Shown here: positions 7,027 through 15,391 of the stretch, one piece after another
How positions within the stretch are numbered: position 1 is the stretch's first letter
Layout of the letters: the number at the start of each line of letters is the position of its first letter
Assembly: GCA_019425655.1 (NCBI GenBank)
Contig: NQWY01033930.1
Span: forward strand, 1-64,000
Origin: Rhizophagus prolifer
Taxonomy: Eukaryota; Glomeromycota; Glomeromycetes; Glomerales; Glomeraceae
Reading direction: 5' to 3'
DNA: 64,000 bases
Made by a program: the position numbers and the translations under genes
The notes under the pieces: generated by a model
Database searches by the model: none
Seen by the model: the letters and a program-made list of their open reading frames with translations, nothing else
What the model was told of the DNA's origin: nothing

Positions 7027-7231
7027 TTGTACGATTTATCTTACACAGATTTAGGGATTTAGCGGATTGGCGACCCTCTGCTTTTTTCCTATGATGAGCT
7101 CCTACAGGAACAGGATGTTCCGGAACATAAAACAACAATAATAGGTTCATGCATCAGGATCGTGAGATACGACAGGAGTCATATCTAGCAACCAAATACG
7201 AAAAAGCCCGACAGGATGTCGGGCTTTTTTT
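7027..7231 (+). ncRNA. sRNA cassette copy 5
   Basis: This is a complete copy with -35 TTGGCG at 7067-7072, a 17-bp spacer, -10 TATGAT at 7090-7095 and a predicted start near 7102. The terminator CCGACA-GGA-TGTCGG with a T run ends near 7230. The transcript of about 129 nt has five CAGGA motifs (near 7105, 7111, 7156, 7172 and 7211) plus CCGGA. A GGTT...AACC pair encloses the central part. It abuts the acnD relic on the left, and the next gene is the - strand gene ending at 7373. Confidence 0.75.
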
Positions 7232-7372
7232 ATATAAAAACTATAAAATCACCTTCTCAGAAGATTACTTTTTACACAGAATTTATTATAAGTACTCCGT
7301 ATTATTTTCTACGCTAAATACATAGGTCCCATTTTATATTTTTGATTGAAATTTATCTAATAAAATCAATAT

Positions 7373-7924
7373 TTATAAAATAGTATAACTAAATTCTGTT
7401 CCTTTAATTTCTTTACTTAAAAGATGGTTTTGGTTGAACTCATATCCATTTTTATTTTGATTGATATACTCAATACAGGTACTTTCTTGAACCTTTGGAT
7501 GAACTCCTACACACCAAAAAGAGCGTATAGATTTATACTCACTTGGCTTTAAAGAATGAAATTTATTTAGATCTTTAATCATCGCTGTAATACAACTTTT
7601 TGCTGAATTACATTGTTTCAATTCAATAGCTATCATTTTTTCAGTCGATTTATTTCGCTCCCTTAAACAGAAATCAACAATTCCTTTATCTTTTAATTTA
7701 TCAACTCTTTTATCCAAAGAATAAGGCAACTCACGCGACCATTGCATCACGTCAGCATGCTCACTCAGAAAGAATGCTAATTCTACTTGCAGCCAAATTT
7801 CCCAGCCCGTTATTTGATTATTTTTAATTAAATTTAACCGATCTCGAATATACTTTTTTTTAAAAAACGTATCAAAAATACTGTATATAAACTCTAAATC
7901 ACTCGCTAAAACGCTATTATTCAT
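7373..7924 (-). CDS. Hypothetical protein with a PD-(D/E)XK-like core
   Basis: The 183-residue protein is not recognised as a known family. The segment GIVDFCLRERN...EKMIAIELKQCN gives Asp at about residue 83 followed by ExK (ELK) about 20 residues later, the usual active-site pattern of the PD-(D/E)XK nuclease fold. An upstream WLQVELAFFL helix could supply the conserved Glu. The gene is very AT-rich and sits between sRNA copy 5 and acnD, inside the segment bracketed by the two acnD 3' ends, all suggesting horizontal arrival. A defence nuclease is plausible, but the motif assignment is only by eye. Confidence 0.5.
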   Translation of the reverse strand: MNNSVLASDLEFIYSIFDTFFKKKYIRDRLNLIKNNQITGWEIWLQVELAFFLSEHADVMQWSRELPYSLDKRVDKLKDKGIVDFCLRERNKSTEKMIAIELKQCNSAKSCITAMIKDLNKFHSLKPSEYKSIRSFWCVGVHPKVQESTCIEYINQNKNGYEFNQNHLLSKEIKGTEFSYTIL

Positions 7925-7937
7925 TTATTTCAATACC

Positions 7938-7966
7938 TAAAAAACCCCATCATCAAGATAGGGTCT
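7938..7966 (-). terminator. Terminator downstream of acnD
   Basis: On the - strand CCCTATC pairs with GATGGGG (one G-T pair) around a short loop, and TTTTTT follows. It lies about 40 bases past the acnD stop and just upstream of the gene starting at 7924, closing the methylcitrate operon. Confidence 0.6.
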
Positions 7967-8001
7967 TTTAAAATAAATTTCAATTAGTTATAGACTAAAT
8001 A

Positions 8002-10608
8002 TCAAGCCACTTGGCCTTCTAAAAAGTCTTGCGCAAAACGCTGTAATACACCGCCCGCTTCATATACAGAAACTTCTTCTTCTGTATCTAAACGGCAAGT
8101 CACAGGTACTTCAAGAATCTCTTCTTTACCATCCGCTGTGGCACGTTCAATCACTAAAGTTAAAGTCGAACGCGGCGCGATATTACCAATCACGCTATAA
8201 AGCTCTGTACCATCTAGTTTTAAAGTCTTGCGGTTTACGCCCGGTTTAAACTCAAGCGGTAACACGCCCATACCCACCAAGTTAGTACGGTGAATACGCT
8301 CAAAACCTTCGGCCACAATTGCTTCAACACCTGCAAGGCGTACACCTTTCGCAGCCCAGTCACGGCTTGAACCCTGACCGTAGTCAGCACCCGCGATAAT
8401 AATTAACGGTTGCTTACGGTTCATGTAGGTTTCAATTGCTTCCCACATACGCATCACTTCGCCTTCTGGCTCTACACGCGCTTTTGAACCTTGCTTAATA
8501 GTACCGTCTGAACGAACCACCATTTCGTTATAAAGTTTCGGGTTGGCAAATGTTGCACGTTGTGCAGTCAAGTGGTCACCACGGTGCGTTGCGTATGAGT
8601 TGAAGTCTTCTTCTGGTACGCCCATTTTGTGAAGGTATTCACCCGCAGCCGAGTCCATCAAAATCGCGTTTGAAGGCGACAAGTGGTCGGTGGTGATGTT
8701 GTCACCTAAAATTGCAAGCGGACGCATGTTCGCCAAAGTACGTGGTGCAGCCAACGCCCCTTCCCAATATGGTGGACGGCGGATGTAAGTACTTTGTGGA
8801 CGCCAGTCGTAAAGTGGACTCTTCGCTTGTTCAACTTCGCCCAAGTCAAACATTGGAATGTAGACTTTACGGAACTGTTCAGGCTTCACAGCTTCTTTAA
8901 CTAAGGCATCAATTTCAGCATCAGATGGCCAAATGTCTTTCAGGTAAATCGGGTTACCTTCTTTGTCATGACCTAACGCATCTTTTTCGATGTCAAAACG
9001 AATCGTACCCGCAATTGCATATGCCACAACAAGCGGTGGAGATGCCAAGAACGCTTGTTTTGCATAAGGATGGATACGGCCATCGAAGTTACGGTTACCA
9101 GAGAGTACTGCTGTTGCGTACAAGTCACGGTCAATAATTTCTTGTTGGATGACTGGATCTAATGCACCCGACATACCGTTACACGTCGTACAAGCATAAG
9201 CCACAATACCAAAACCAAGTTGTTCTAAATCTTTTAGAACACCCGCTTCTTCAAGATAAAGTGCAGCCGCTTTTGAACCCGGTGCAAATGATGATTTCAC
9301 CCAAGGTTTACGAACTAAACCTAGCTCATTTGCCTTACGTGCCAACAAACCTGCCGCCACAGTGTTACGTGGGTTAGAAGTGTTAGTACATGAAGTAATT
9401 GCCGCAATAATGATTACGCCATCTGGCATTAAGCCATCAGAACGGTTTTCAACAACACCCGCAATACCTTTTTCTTTTAAGTCCGCAGTTGAAACACGTG
9501 CATGTGGGTTTGATGGACCAGCAATGTTACGTGTGACTTTTGATAAGTCAAAACGTAGTACACGTGGGTACTCAGCTTTGGTCATGTCAGAAGCCCAAAG
9601 GCCAATTTCTTTTGCGTACTGTTCAACCAATGCCACTTGAGCATCTTCACGACCTGTTAGGCGCAAGTAGTCGATTGTGTTTTGGTCGATGTAGAACATC
9701 GCAGCCGTAGCGCCATATTCTGGAGTCATGTTCGAAATGGTTGCACGGTCGCCAACAGACATGCTGTCAGCGCCTTCACCAAAGAACTCAAGGTAAGCAC
9801 CGACTACGCGCTCTTTACGCAAGAATTCAGTTAGAGCAAGCACGATATCTGTTGCAGTAATGCCTGCCTGACGCTGACCTACAAACTCAACACCAATAAT
9901 GTCTGGCAGACGCATCCAAGATGCACGGCCTAACATCACATTTTCAGCTTCTAAGCCACCAACGCCCACAGAAATTACGCCCAAAGCGTCTGTATGTGGT
10001 GTATGTGAGTCTGTGCCTACGCAAGTGTCTGGGAATGCTACGCCATCACGCGCCTGAATGACCGGAGACATTTTCTCTAGGTTAATCTGGTGCATAATGC
10101 CGTTCCCCGCAGGGATCACATCGACATTTTTAAATGCGGTTTTGGTCCACTCAATAAAGTGGAAACGGTCTTCGTTACGACGGTCTTCAACAGCACGGTT
10201 TTTTGCAAAAGCGTCTGGGTCAGCACCACCGTATTCCACTGCTAAAGAGTGGTCGACAATGAGCTGTGTTGGTACAACTGGGTTAACTTTAGATGGGTCG
10301 CCGCCTTTGTCAGCAATCGCATCACGCAAACCTGCAAGGTCAACCAATGCAGTTTGACCCAAGATGTCATGACACACCACGCGCGCTGGATACCAAGGAA
10401 AATCTAAGTCCTGACGGCGTTCAATTAACTGCGTTAAATAAGCAGTTAAGTTCTCGGCATCGGCACGGCGTACCAATTGCTCTGCGAGTACTTTTGAGGT
10501 GTAAGGCAGTTTTTCGTATGCGCCTGGCTGAATATCTTCAACGGCTTGACGCACGTCGTAATATTCAAGCTGGGTACCTGCCAGCGGTTTACGGTATTTT
10601 GTGTTCAT
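8002..10608 (-). CDS. acnD: 2-methylcitrate dehydratase, Fe/S-dependent (AcnD)
   Basis: This aconitase-family enzyme dehydrates 2-methylcitrate to 2-methylaconitate in propionate breakdown. Its 868 residues match AcnD in size. The [4Fe-4S] cysteines are visible in SCTNTSNPRNT and CTTCNGMSG, and the swivelling domain carries GADYGQGSSRDWAAKG. Its start codon overlaps the prpC stop as TAATG, so translation is coupled. AcnD usually needs the isomerase PrpF to pass its product on to 2-methylisocitrate, but no prpF follows here: downstream DNA is the accessory region. A generic aconitase A is less likely given the prpB-prpC context. Confidence 0.92.
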   Translation of the reverse strand: MNTKYRKPLAGTQLEYYDVRQAVEDIQPGAYEKLPYTSKVLAEQLVRRADAENLTAYLTQLIERRQDLDFPWYPARVVCHDILGQTALVDLAGLRDAIADKGGDPSKVNPVVPTQLIVDHSLAVEYGGADPDAFAKNRAVEDRRNEDRFHFIEWTKTAFKNVDVIPAGNGIMHQINLEKMSPVIQARDGVAFPDTCVGTDSHTPHTDALGVISVGVGGLEAENVMLGRASWMRLPDIIGVEFVGQRQAGITATDIVLALTEFLRKERVVGAYLEFFGEGADSMSVGDRATISNMTPEYGATAAMFYIDQNTIDYLRLTGREDAQVALVEQYAKEIGLWASDMTKAEYPRVLRFDLSKVTRNIAGPSNPHARVSTADLKEKGIAGVVENRSDGLMPDGVIIIAAITSCTNTSNPRNTVAAGLLARKANELGLVRKPWVKSSFAPGSKAAALYLEEAGVLKDLEQLGFGIVAYACTTCNGMSGALDPVIQQEIIDRDLYATAVLSGNRNFDGRIHPYAKQAFLASPPLVVAYAIAGTIRFDIEKDALGHDKEGNPIYLKDIWPSDAEIDALVKEAVKPEQFRKVYIPMFDLGEVEQAKSPLYDWRPQSTYIRRPPYWEGALAAPRTLANMRPLAILGDNITTDHLSPSNAILMDSAAGEYLHKMGVPEEDFNSYATHRGDHLTAQRATFANPKLYNEMVVRSDGTIKQGSKARVEPEGEVMRMWEAIETYMNRKQPLIIIAGADYGQGSSRDWAAKGVRLAGVEAIVAEGFERIHRTNLVGMGVLPLEFKPGVNRKTLKLDGTELYSVIGNIAPRSTLTLVIERATADGKEEILEVPVTCRLDTEEEVSVYEAGGVLQRFAQDFLEGQVA

Positions 10609-11765
10609 TAACCACGCTCCGCCAATGGTTTGAATTTGAGGTTTTCAGGGCCTGTGTAGTTCGCGCTTGGACGAATGATTTTGCCGTCTTGGCGTTGTTC
10701 AATCACGTGCGCTGACCAACCTGCTGTACGTGCAATCACGAACAATGGTGTGAACATAGCAGTTGGAACACCCATTAAGTGATAGCTTACTGCACTGAAC
10801 CAGTCGAGGTTCGGGAACATGTTTTTCACTTCTTTCATCACTGCTTCTAAACGCTCAGCAATGAGGTACATTTTGGTGTTCTCTTGTGCTTCTGCTAAGT
10901 CATGCGCAACTTTCTTGATGACTTCGTTACGTGGGTCAGAAACTGTATAGACAGGGTGACCAAAACCAATCACAACTTCTTTATTTTCAACACGTTTACG
11001 GATGTCAGCTTCTGCTTCGTCTGCGTTGTCGTAACGTTGTTGAATTACGAATGCAACTTCGTTCGCACCACCGTGCTTAGGTCCGCGAAGCGCACCAATA
11101 CCACCTGTAATTGCCGAGTACATGTCTGAACCTGTACCTGCAACCACACGTGACGTAAATGTAGATGCGTTAAACTCATGCTCAGCATACAAAATAAGTG
11201 AAGTATGCATTGCTTGAATCCATTCTTCAGATGGTTTTTCGCCATGAAGTAAATGTAAGAAATGCGCTGCAATTGAGTCGTCATCTGTTTCAGTTTCAAT
11301 ACGACGGCCGTTGTTGCTGAAGTGGTACCAATAAAGCAGCATTGAGCCTAGGCTTGCCATTAATTTATCAGCAATGTCTTTTGCGCCAGCTTCGTTGTGG
11401 TCTTCATGTTCTGGTGTTAAACAACCTAAAACTGAAACACCTGTACGCATCACGTCCATTGGGTGTGCAGATGGAGGAAGTTGTTCAAGTGCAGTTTTAA
11501 GTGCTGCTGGTAAGCCACGAAGTGCTTTTAATTTTGCTTTATACGCTTTGAGTTCAGCTTTGTTTGGTAATTTGCCATGTACGAGCAAGTGAGCAACTTC
11601 TTCAAACTGGCTACCCGCTGCAAGGTCAAGAATGTCATAGCCACGATAGTGCAAGTCGTTACCGCTACGTCCTACGGTACACAGTGCTGTGTTGCCTGCA
11701 ACTTGTCCGCTAAGTGCAACTGATTTTTTTGGTTTGAAGCCTGTTGTTGTTTCATTTGAGCTCAT
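10608..11765 (-). CDS. prpC: 2-methylcitrate synthase
   Basis: This 385-residue citrate synthase-family enzyme condenses propionyl-CoA with oxaloacetate to give 2-methylcitrate. Family motifs include [16 protein letters not shown] with the catalytic His region, [14 protein letters not shown] and the C-terminal [14 protein letters not shown] arginines. The length and the position between prpB and acnD separate it from the housekeeping citrate synthase. A ribosome-binding site AGGAAAAT precedes the ATG at 11765. The gene overlaps acnD by one base. Confidence 0.93.
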   Translation of the reverse strand: MSSNETTTGFKPKKSVALSGQVAGNTALCTVGRSGNDLHYRGYDILDLAAGSQFEEVAHLLVHGKLPNKAELKAYKAKLKALRGLPAALKTALEQLPPSAHPMDVMRTGVSVLGCLTPEHEDHNEAGAKDIADKLMASLGSMLLYWYHFSNNGRRIETETDDDSIAAHFLHLLHGEKPSEEWIQAMHTSLILYAEHEFNASTFTSRVVAGTGSDMYSAITGGIGALRGPKHGGANEVAFVIQQRYDNADEAEADIRKRVENKEVVIGFGHPVYTVSDPRNEVIKKVAHDLAEAQENTKMYLIAERLEAVMKEVKNMFPNLDWFSAVSYHLMGVPTAMFTPLFVIARTAGWSAHVIEQRQDGKIIRPSANYTGPENLKFKPLAERG

Positions 11766-12025
11766 AAGATTTTCCTTTCCTATCTATCTGAATTTGTTGT
11801 TTGTTCAATTTTTACTTGGATAAAACCACGACAGCGTCTTGCCGAGTTCTCATCCAATTTTTGGATTAACCTGCCGTTCGCCTTACTTTTCACGGATGAA
11901 AAGTAAGCAAAAATCCTTGTTGGTCTGACGATATCTCCCTATATCGCAGTCCAACGTAGCGGCATCCATGCCGCCCTCACGATAGCCAAGACCATCACTT
12001 CCCCTTCTTTTAAAAGAGGGCTTAT
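11766..12025. repeat. prpB-prpC intergenic region with REP-like hairpins
   Basis: This 260-bp spacer inside the prp operon holds no gene. Hairpins seen are CTTACTTTTC/GAAAAGTAAG (11882-11907), CGATAT/ATATCG (about 11929-11946), GCGGCAT-CC-ATGCCGC (11959-11974) and CCCTCTTT/AGAAGGGG near 12003-12021. The AAGTAA and GCGGCAT stems recur at 17201-17472, so this is a dispersed palindromic element of the genome. It could stabilise or attenuate the operon transcript. Confidence 0.6.
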
Positions 12026-12910
12026 TTATTTCTTTTTAGCAAATGCGTTGTCTAAGTAGTCTTCAAACGCATAGTAGTTAATGCGTTCATATAACTCTTT
12101 ACGCGTTTGCATAATATCAACCACGTTCTTTTGCGTGCCTTCTTTACGCAAGGTTTCATACACAGTTTCGGCTGCTTTGTTCATGGCACGGAAAGCAGAA
12201 AGCGGATAAAGCGCAAGGCTTACATCGGCAGATGCTAACTCTTCAGTAGTAAACAGTGGTGTAGAACCGAACTCTGTGATGTTTGCCAAAATCGGTGCAC
12301 CAGTCTTCTGAGCAAATTGCTTGTACATATCAAGCTCGGTAATTGCTTCAGGGAACAACATGTCTGCACCCGCTTCAATGTAGGCACCCGCACGGTCAAT
12401 TGCAGCTTGTAAGCCATCTACGGCCAATGCGTCGGTACGCGCCATAATCACGAAGCTGTCATCACCACGCGCATCAACCGCTGCTTTAATACGGTCAACC
12501 ATTTCTTCTTGAGTCACAATGGCTTTGTTCGGACGGTGACCACAACGTTTTGCGCCCACTTGGTCTTCAATGTGCATTGCCGCAGCACCAAACTTGATGA
12601 GTGCTTTTGTAGTACGGGCAATGTTAAATGCAGAAGCACCAAAACCTGTGTCGGCATCGACCAATAATGGAAGGTCACATACATCGGTAATACGGCGTAC
12701 GTCTGTCAACACATCATCAAGGTTACTAATTCCCAAATCAGGTAAGCCTAAAGAACCAGCGGCTACACCACCACCTGATAAGTAAATCGCTTTATAACCT
12801 GCACGTTTTGCCAAAAGTGCATGATTGGCGTTGATGGTTCCAACCACTTGTAATGGCTTTTCTTGGGCTACTGCATCGCGAAATAGCTGACCTGCGGATT
12901 GTTTAGCCAT
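12026..12910 (-). CDS. prpB: Methylisocitrate lyase
   Basis: This enzyme splits 2-methylisocitrate into pyruvate and succinate, the last step of the methylcitrate cycle. Its 294 residues include the signature [11 protein letters not shown] with the catalytic Cys, and the metal-binding DADTGFG. The frame is open upstream, but the ATG at 12910 gives the expected N-terminus [13 protein letters not shown] and has a GGAGAAC ribosome-binding site. It overlaps the stop of the upstream GntR gene by 8 bp, so regulator and enzyme are co-transcribed. Confidence 0.94.
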   Translation of the reverse strand: MAKQSAGQLFRDAVAQEKPLQVVGTINANHALLAKRAGYKAIYLSGGGVAAGSLGLPDLGISNLDDVLTDVRRITDVCDLPLLVDADTGFGASAFNIARTTKALIKFGAAAMHIEDQVGAKRCGHRPNKAIVTQEEMVDRIKAAVDARGDDSFVIMARTDALAVDGLQAAIDRAGAYIEAGADMLFPEAITELDMYKQFAQKTGAPILANITEFGSTPLFTTEELASADVSLALYPLSAFRAMNKAAETVYETLRKEGTQKNVVDIMQTRKELYERINYYAFEDYLDNAFAKKK

Positions 12911-13613
12911 TGTTATGTTCTCCTTGTGCTTGTAGCAGTGTTTGCTCAATAATTTTGTAAGAAGCATTGATATGTCGATGCATCAGCAGCTCGGCAAGTT
13001 CACCATCACCTTCTGCAATTGCATCTAAAATACGGATATGTTCGTCCCAAGCTTTGCTCGGTCGATCGGGTGTGTTTGAAAATTGAATTCGGTACATGCG
13101 GATGAGGTGATAAAGCTCATCACATAGCATTTTTTCTAGGGTTTTATTGCCACTACTTTTGATAATACAGTAGTGAAAATCGTCCTGCCCTTCTTGCAAG
13201 TAATATCCTTTACCTGCTTTAAAGTTTTCATCTTCAGCATGCATACGCAAAACATCACGTAGCGCCAAAATTTGCTTTTTATCAATATGCTGTGCAGCAA
13301 GTTTGCAGGCCAAACCTTCTAAAGACGCACGAATCTGGTAAAGCTCTTTAAACTGTTGCAGTGAAAGCGAAACCACGCGCGCACCCACATGTGCGGTACG
13401 CTCAACCAAACGTTGACCTTCAAGGCGATGAATTGCTTCACGCAATGGCCCACGACTAATGCCATAAGTGCGCGCCAGCTCAGGTTCAGAAATTTTGCTA
13501 CCTGCCGGGATTTGACCCAAAACAATCGCCGTCTGTATTTGTTTAAATACATTTTCGGTCAGTGTTCTTCCCTGACTTTGTAGTGGCTCTGGTGCGAAGG
13601 TCAAATCTTGCAT
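12903..13613 (-). CDS. GntR-family (FadR-type) regulator of the methylcitrate operon
   Basis: The 236-residue DNA-binding protein has an N-terminal winged helix ([28 protein letters not shown], about 45-72) and a C-terminal all-helical FCD ligand domain with metal-type His residues ([18 protein letters not shown]). First gene of the operon, it overlaps prpB, which marks it as its local regulator, probably responding to a methylcitrate intermediate. A perfect palindrome ATTGTCGACAAT abuts its start codon and a related one lies 270 bp upstream, fitting autoregulation. There is no Shine-Dalgarno sequence directly before the ATG. Confidence 0.88.
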   Translation of the reverse strand: MQDLTFAPEPLQSQGRTLTENVFKQIQTAIVLGQIPAGSKISEPELARTYGISRGPLREAIHRLEGQRLVERTAHVGARVVSLSLQQFKELYQIRASLEGLACKLAAQHIDKKQILALRDVLRMHAEDENFKAGKGYYLQEGQDDFHYCIIKSSGNKTLEKMLCDELYHLIRMYRIQFSNTPDRPSKAWDEHIRILDAIAEGDGELAELLMHRHINASYKIIEQTLLQAQGEHNNG

Positions 13614-13625
13614 ATTGTCGACAAT
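13614..13625. promoter_or_regulatory. Palindromic operator at the gntR-prpBC-acnD start
   Basis: ATTGTCGACAAT is a perfect 12-bp palindrome immediately upstream of the start codon at 13613. It fits the size of FadR/GntR operators. Its position takes the place normally held by the ribosome-binding site and lies downstream of the predicted transcription start, so a bound repressor would act as a roadblock. Confidence 0.55.
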
Positions 13626-13643
13626 TTTTAATCAATTATGAGT

Positions 13644-13672
13644 TTTATAGCGGTATGAATGAAAAAAATCAA
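13644..13672 (-). promoter_or_regulatory. Predicted promoter of gntR-prpB-prpC-acnD
   Basis: On the - strand -35 TTGATT (13667-13672), a 17-bp spacer and -10 TATAAA (13644-13649) form a good sigma70-type promoter. The start would fall near 13637, about 25 bases before the gntR ATG. Confidence 0.5.
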
Positions 13673-13890
13673 GATGATTGTTGACACTTTACAGAACGCA
13701 TCAGGTCAATTTTTATCGTTTGACCTGTCATTTCACCTTATATTTAAAGCATTAAACCAACTGAAATTTAATATCTATAAAACAATAATTTAGATTCAAT
13801 TTATCTATAGTTTTATGACTCTTTCTTAGTTACTTTTTAGTCATTAAACTTTTGTTTCAAACTTTAGTCTACAACCAATGTATTACAGCA

Positions 13891-13906
13891 AGATTGTAGA
13901 CAATCT
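13891..13906. promoter_or_regulatory. Second palindromic site in the prp-tyrB intergenic region
   Basis: AGATTGT-AG-ACAATCT is a perfect 7+2+7 palindrome sharing the ATTGT/ACAAT arms with the site at 13614-13625. It lies between the divergent gntR and tyrB genes, 238 bp before the tyrB start. It may be an auxiliary GntR operator. The rest of the 13626-14128 spacer is AT-rich with no other clear feature. Confidence 0.45.
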
Positions 13907-14128
13907 GCTTGAATAAAATCATGAGTTATAAATTAGTATCTATTTACCGTAATTTCTTTTAAAACTTTTTATTATTTTCAGCCAGAAAATATCGATATTA
14001 GTGAAATTATCAGGTGCTTCACGGTAGCTTTATTGATACATTATTGAACATCGACATAGTTGTGGCGTATTTTTCGAGACAGAAAAAACCCAGCACTATG
14101 CATATTGTTGAATGAAAGGACTTTTTTG

Positions 14129-15343
14129 ATGTTTCAACATATCCCCCCATACGCAGGCGATCCAATTCTCTCTTTAATGGAACAGTTCAATGCTGATACT
14201 CGTTCTGAAAAAGTAAACTTGAGTATTGGTCTTTATTATAACGAAGACAGTATTGTTCCTCAGTTAGAGACCATTATTGAGGCGCAAAAGCGTATTGAGC
14301 CTAAAAACGGTAAAACCAAACTTTATTTGCCAATGGAAGGCTTCAAACCTTACCGTGAAGCAATTCAAGCACTTTTATTTGGTGCAAACAGCCCAGCAGT
14401 TAAAGCTGGCCGTGCTGTAACCATCCAAACACTTGGTGGTTCAGGTGCATTAAAAGTTGGTGCGGATTTCTTAAAAACTTATTTCCCAAATTCAGACGTT
14501 TGGGTAAGCCAACCAACTTGGGATAACCACGTTGCGATTTTCAATGGCGCTGGCATCAAAACTCATTTCTATCCATATTTCGACAACGAAACACGTGGTG
14601 TAGATTTTGACGGTATGTTGTCTACACTTAAAACTTTGCCTGAGCAAAGCATTGTGTTGTTGCACCCATGCTGCCACAACCCAACGGGTGCTGACTTAAA
14701 CCCAGCACAGTGGGACCAAGTAATTGCAGTATTAAAAGACCGTAATCTTATTCCATTCCTAGACATCGCTTACCAAGGTTTTGGTGACGGTATGGAAGAA
14801 GATGCGTATGCAATCCGTGCTTTAGACCAAGCGGGTCTAAACTTCATTGTGAGCAACTCGTTCTCTAAAATCTTCTCTTTATATGGCGAGCGCGTTGGCG
14901 GATTAACTTTCGTATGTGATGATGCAGAAGCTGCTCAGTGCACATTTGGTCAGTTAAAAGCGACTGTACGCCGTATTTACTCTAGCCCTCCTACTACAGG
15001 CGCTTGGTTAGTTGATGAAGTGTTAAATGACGCTGAACTTAACCAACAATGGCAAGGTGAAGTGAAAGAGATGCGTGAGCGTATTATTAAAATGCGTAGC
15101 ATCTTGAAAGACGAACTTACTAAAGCATTACCAGACCGTGACTTTAGCTACCTTGTAAACCAAAAAGGTATGTTCAGCTACACTGGTTTAACTGCTGAAC
15201 AAGTTGATATCTTGCGTGAAGAATATGCAATCTACTTAGTACGTAGTGGTCGTATTTGTGTAGCAGGCTTAAACATGAACAATGTTTATACTGTTGCTAA
15301 AGCGATGGCTGAAGTACTTGCTAAATCAGTAGAAGCTGCATAA
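14129..15343 (+). CDS. tyrB: Aromatic amino acid aminotransferase
   Basis: This PLP enzyme of the class I aspartate aminotransferase family interconverts Tyr/Phe (and Asp) with their 2-oxo acids. Its 404 residues include [12 protein letters not shown], the PLP lysine motif [16 protein letters not shown] and the substrate-carboxylate Arg in [12 protein letters not shown] near the end. The frame is open upstream, but the ATG at 14129 gives the usual N-terminus [13 protein letters not shown] and follows a GAAAGGA ribosome-binding site. It is divergent from the prp operon and ends in a strong terminator. AspC specificity cannot be excluded. Confidence 0.88.
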   Translation: MFQHIPPYAGDPILSLMEQFNADTRSEKVNLSIGLYYNEDSIVPQLETIIEAQKRIEPKNGKTKLYLPMEGFKPYREAIQALLFGANSPAVKAGRAVTIQTLGGSGALKVGADFLKTYFPNSDVWVSQPTWDNHVAIFNGAGIKTHFYPYFDNETRGVDFDGMLSTLKTLPEQSIVLLHPCCHNPTGADLNPAQWDQVIAVLKDRNLIPFLDIAYQGFGDGMEEDAYAIRALDQAGLNFIVSNSFSKIFSLYGERVGGLTFVCDDAEAAQCTFGQLKATVRRIYSSPPTTGAWLVDEVLNDAELNQQWQGEVKEMRERIIKMRSILKDELTKALPDRDFSYLVNQKGMFSYTGLTAEQVDILREEYAIYLVRSGRICVAGLNMNNVYTVAKAMAEVLAKSVEAA

Positions 15344-15352
15344 GACATCTAT

Positions 15353-15380
15353 AAAAAAAGGCGCTTCGGCGCCTTTTTTT
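15353..15380. terminator. Bidirectional terminator between tyrB and dld
   Basis: AAAAAAAGGCGC and GCGCCTTTTTTT pair perfectly around a stable TTCG tetraloop. It lies between convergent tyrB and dld. Confidence 0.9.
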
Positions 15381-15391
15381 ATGTCTCGATA

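Noticed and set aside
2929-7231. Regular repeats as a CRISPR array
   Set aside because: The copies are about 200 bp long, irregularly spaced by hundreds to thousands of bases, and contain their own promoters and terminators. There are no short spacers and no cas genes.
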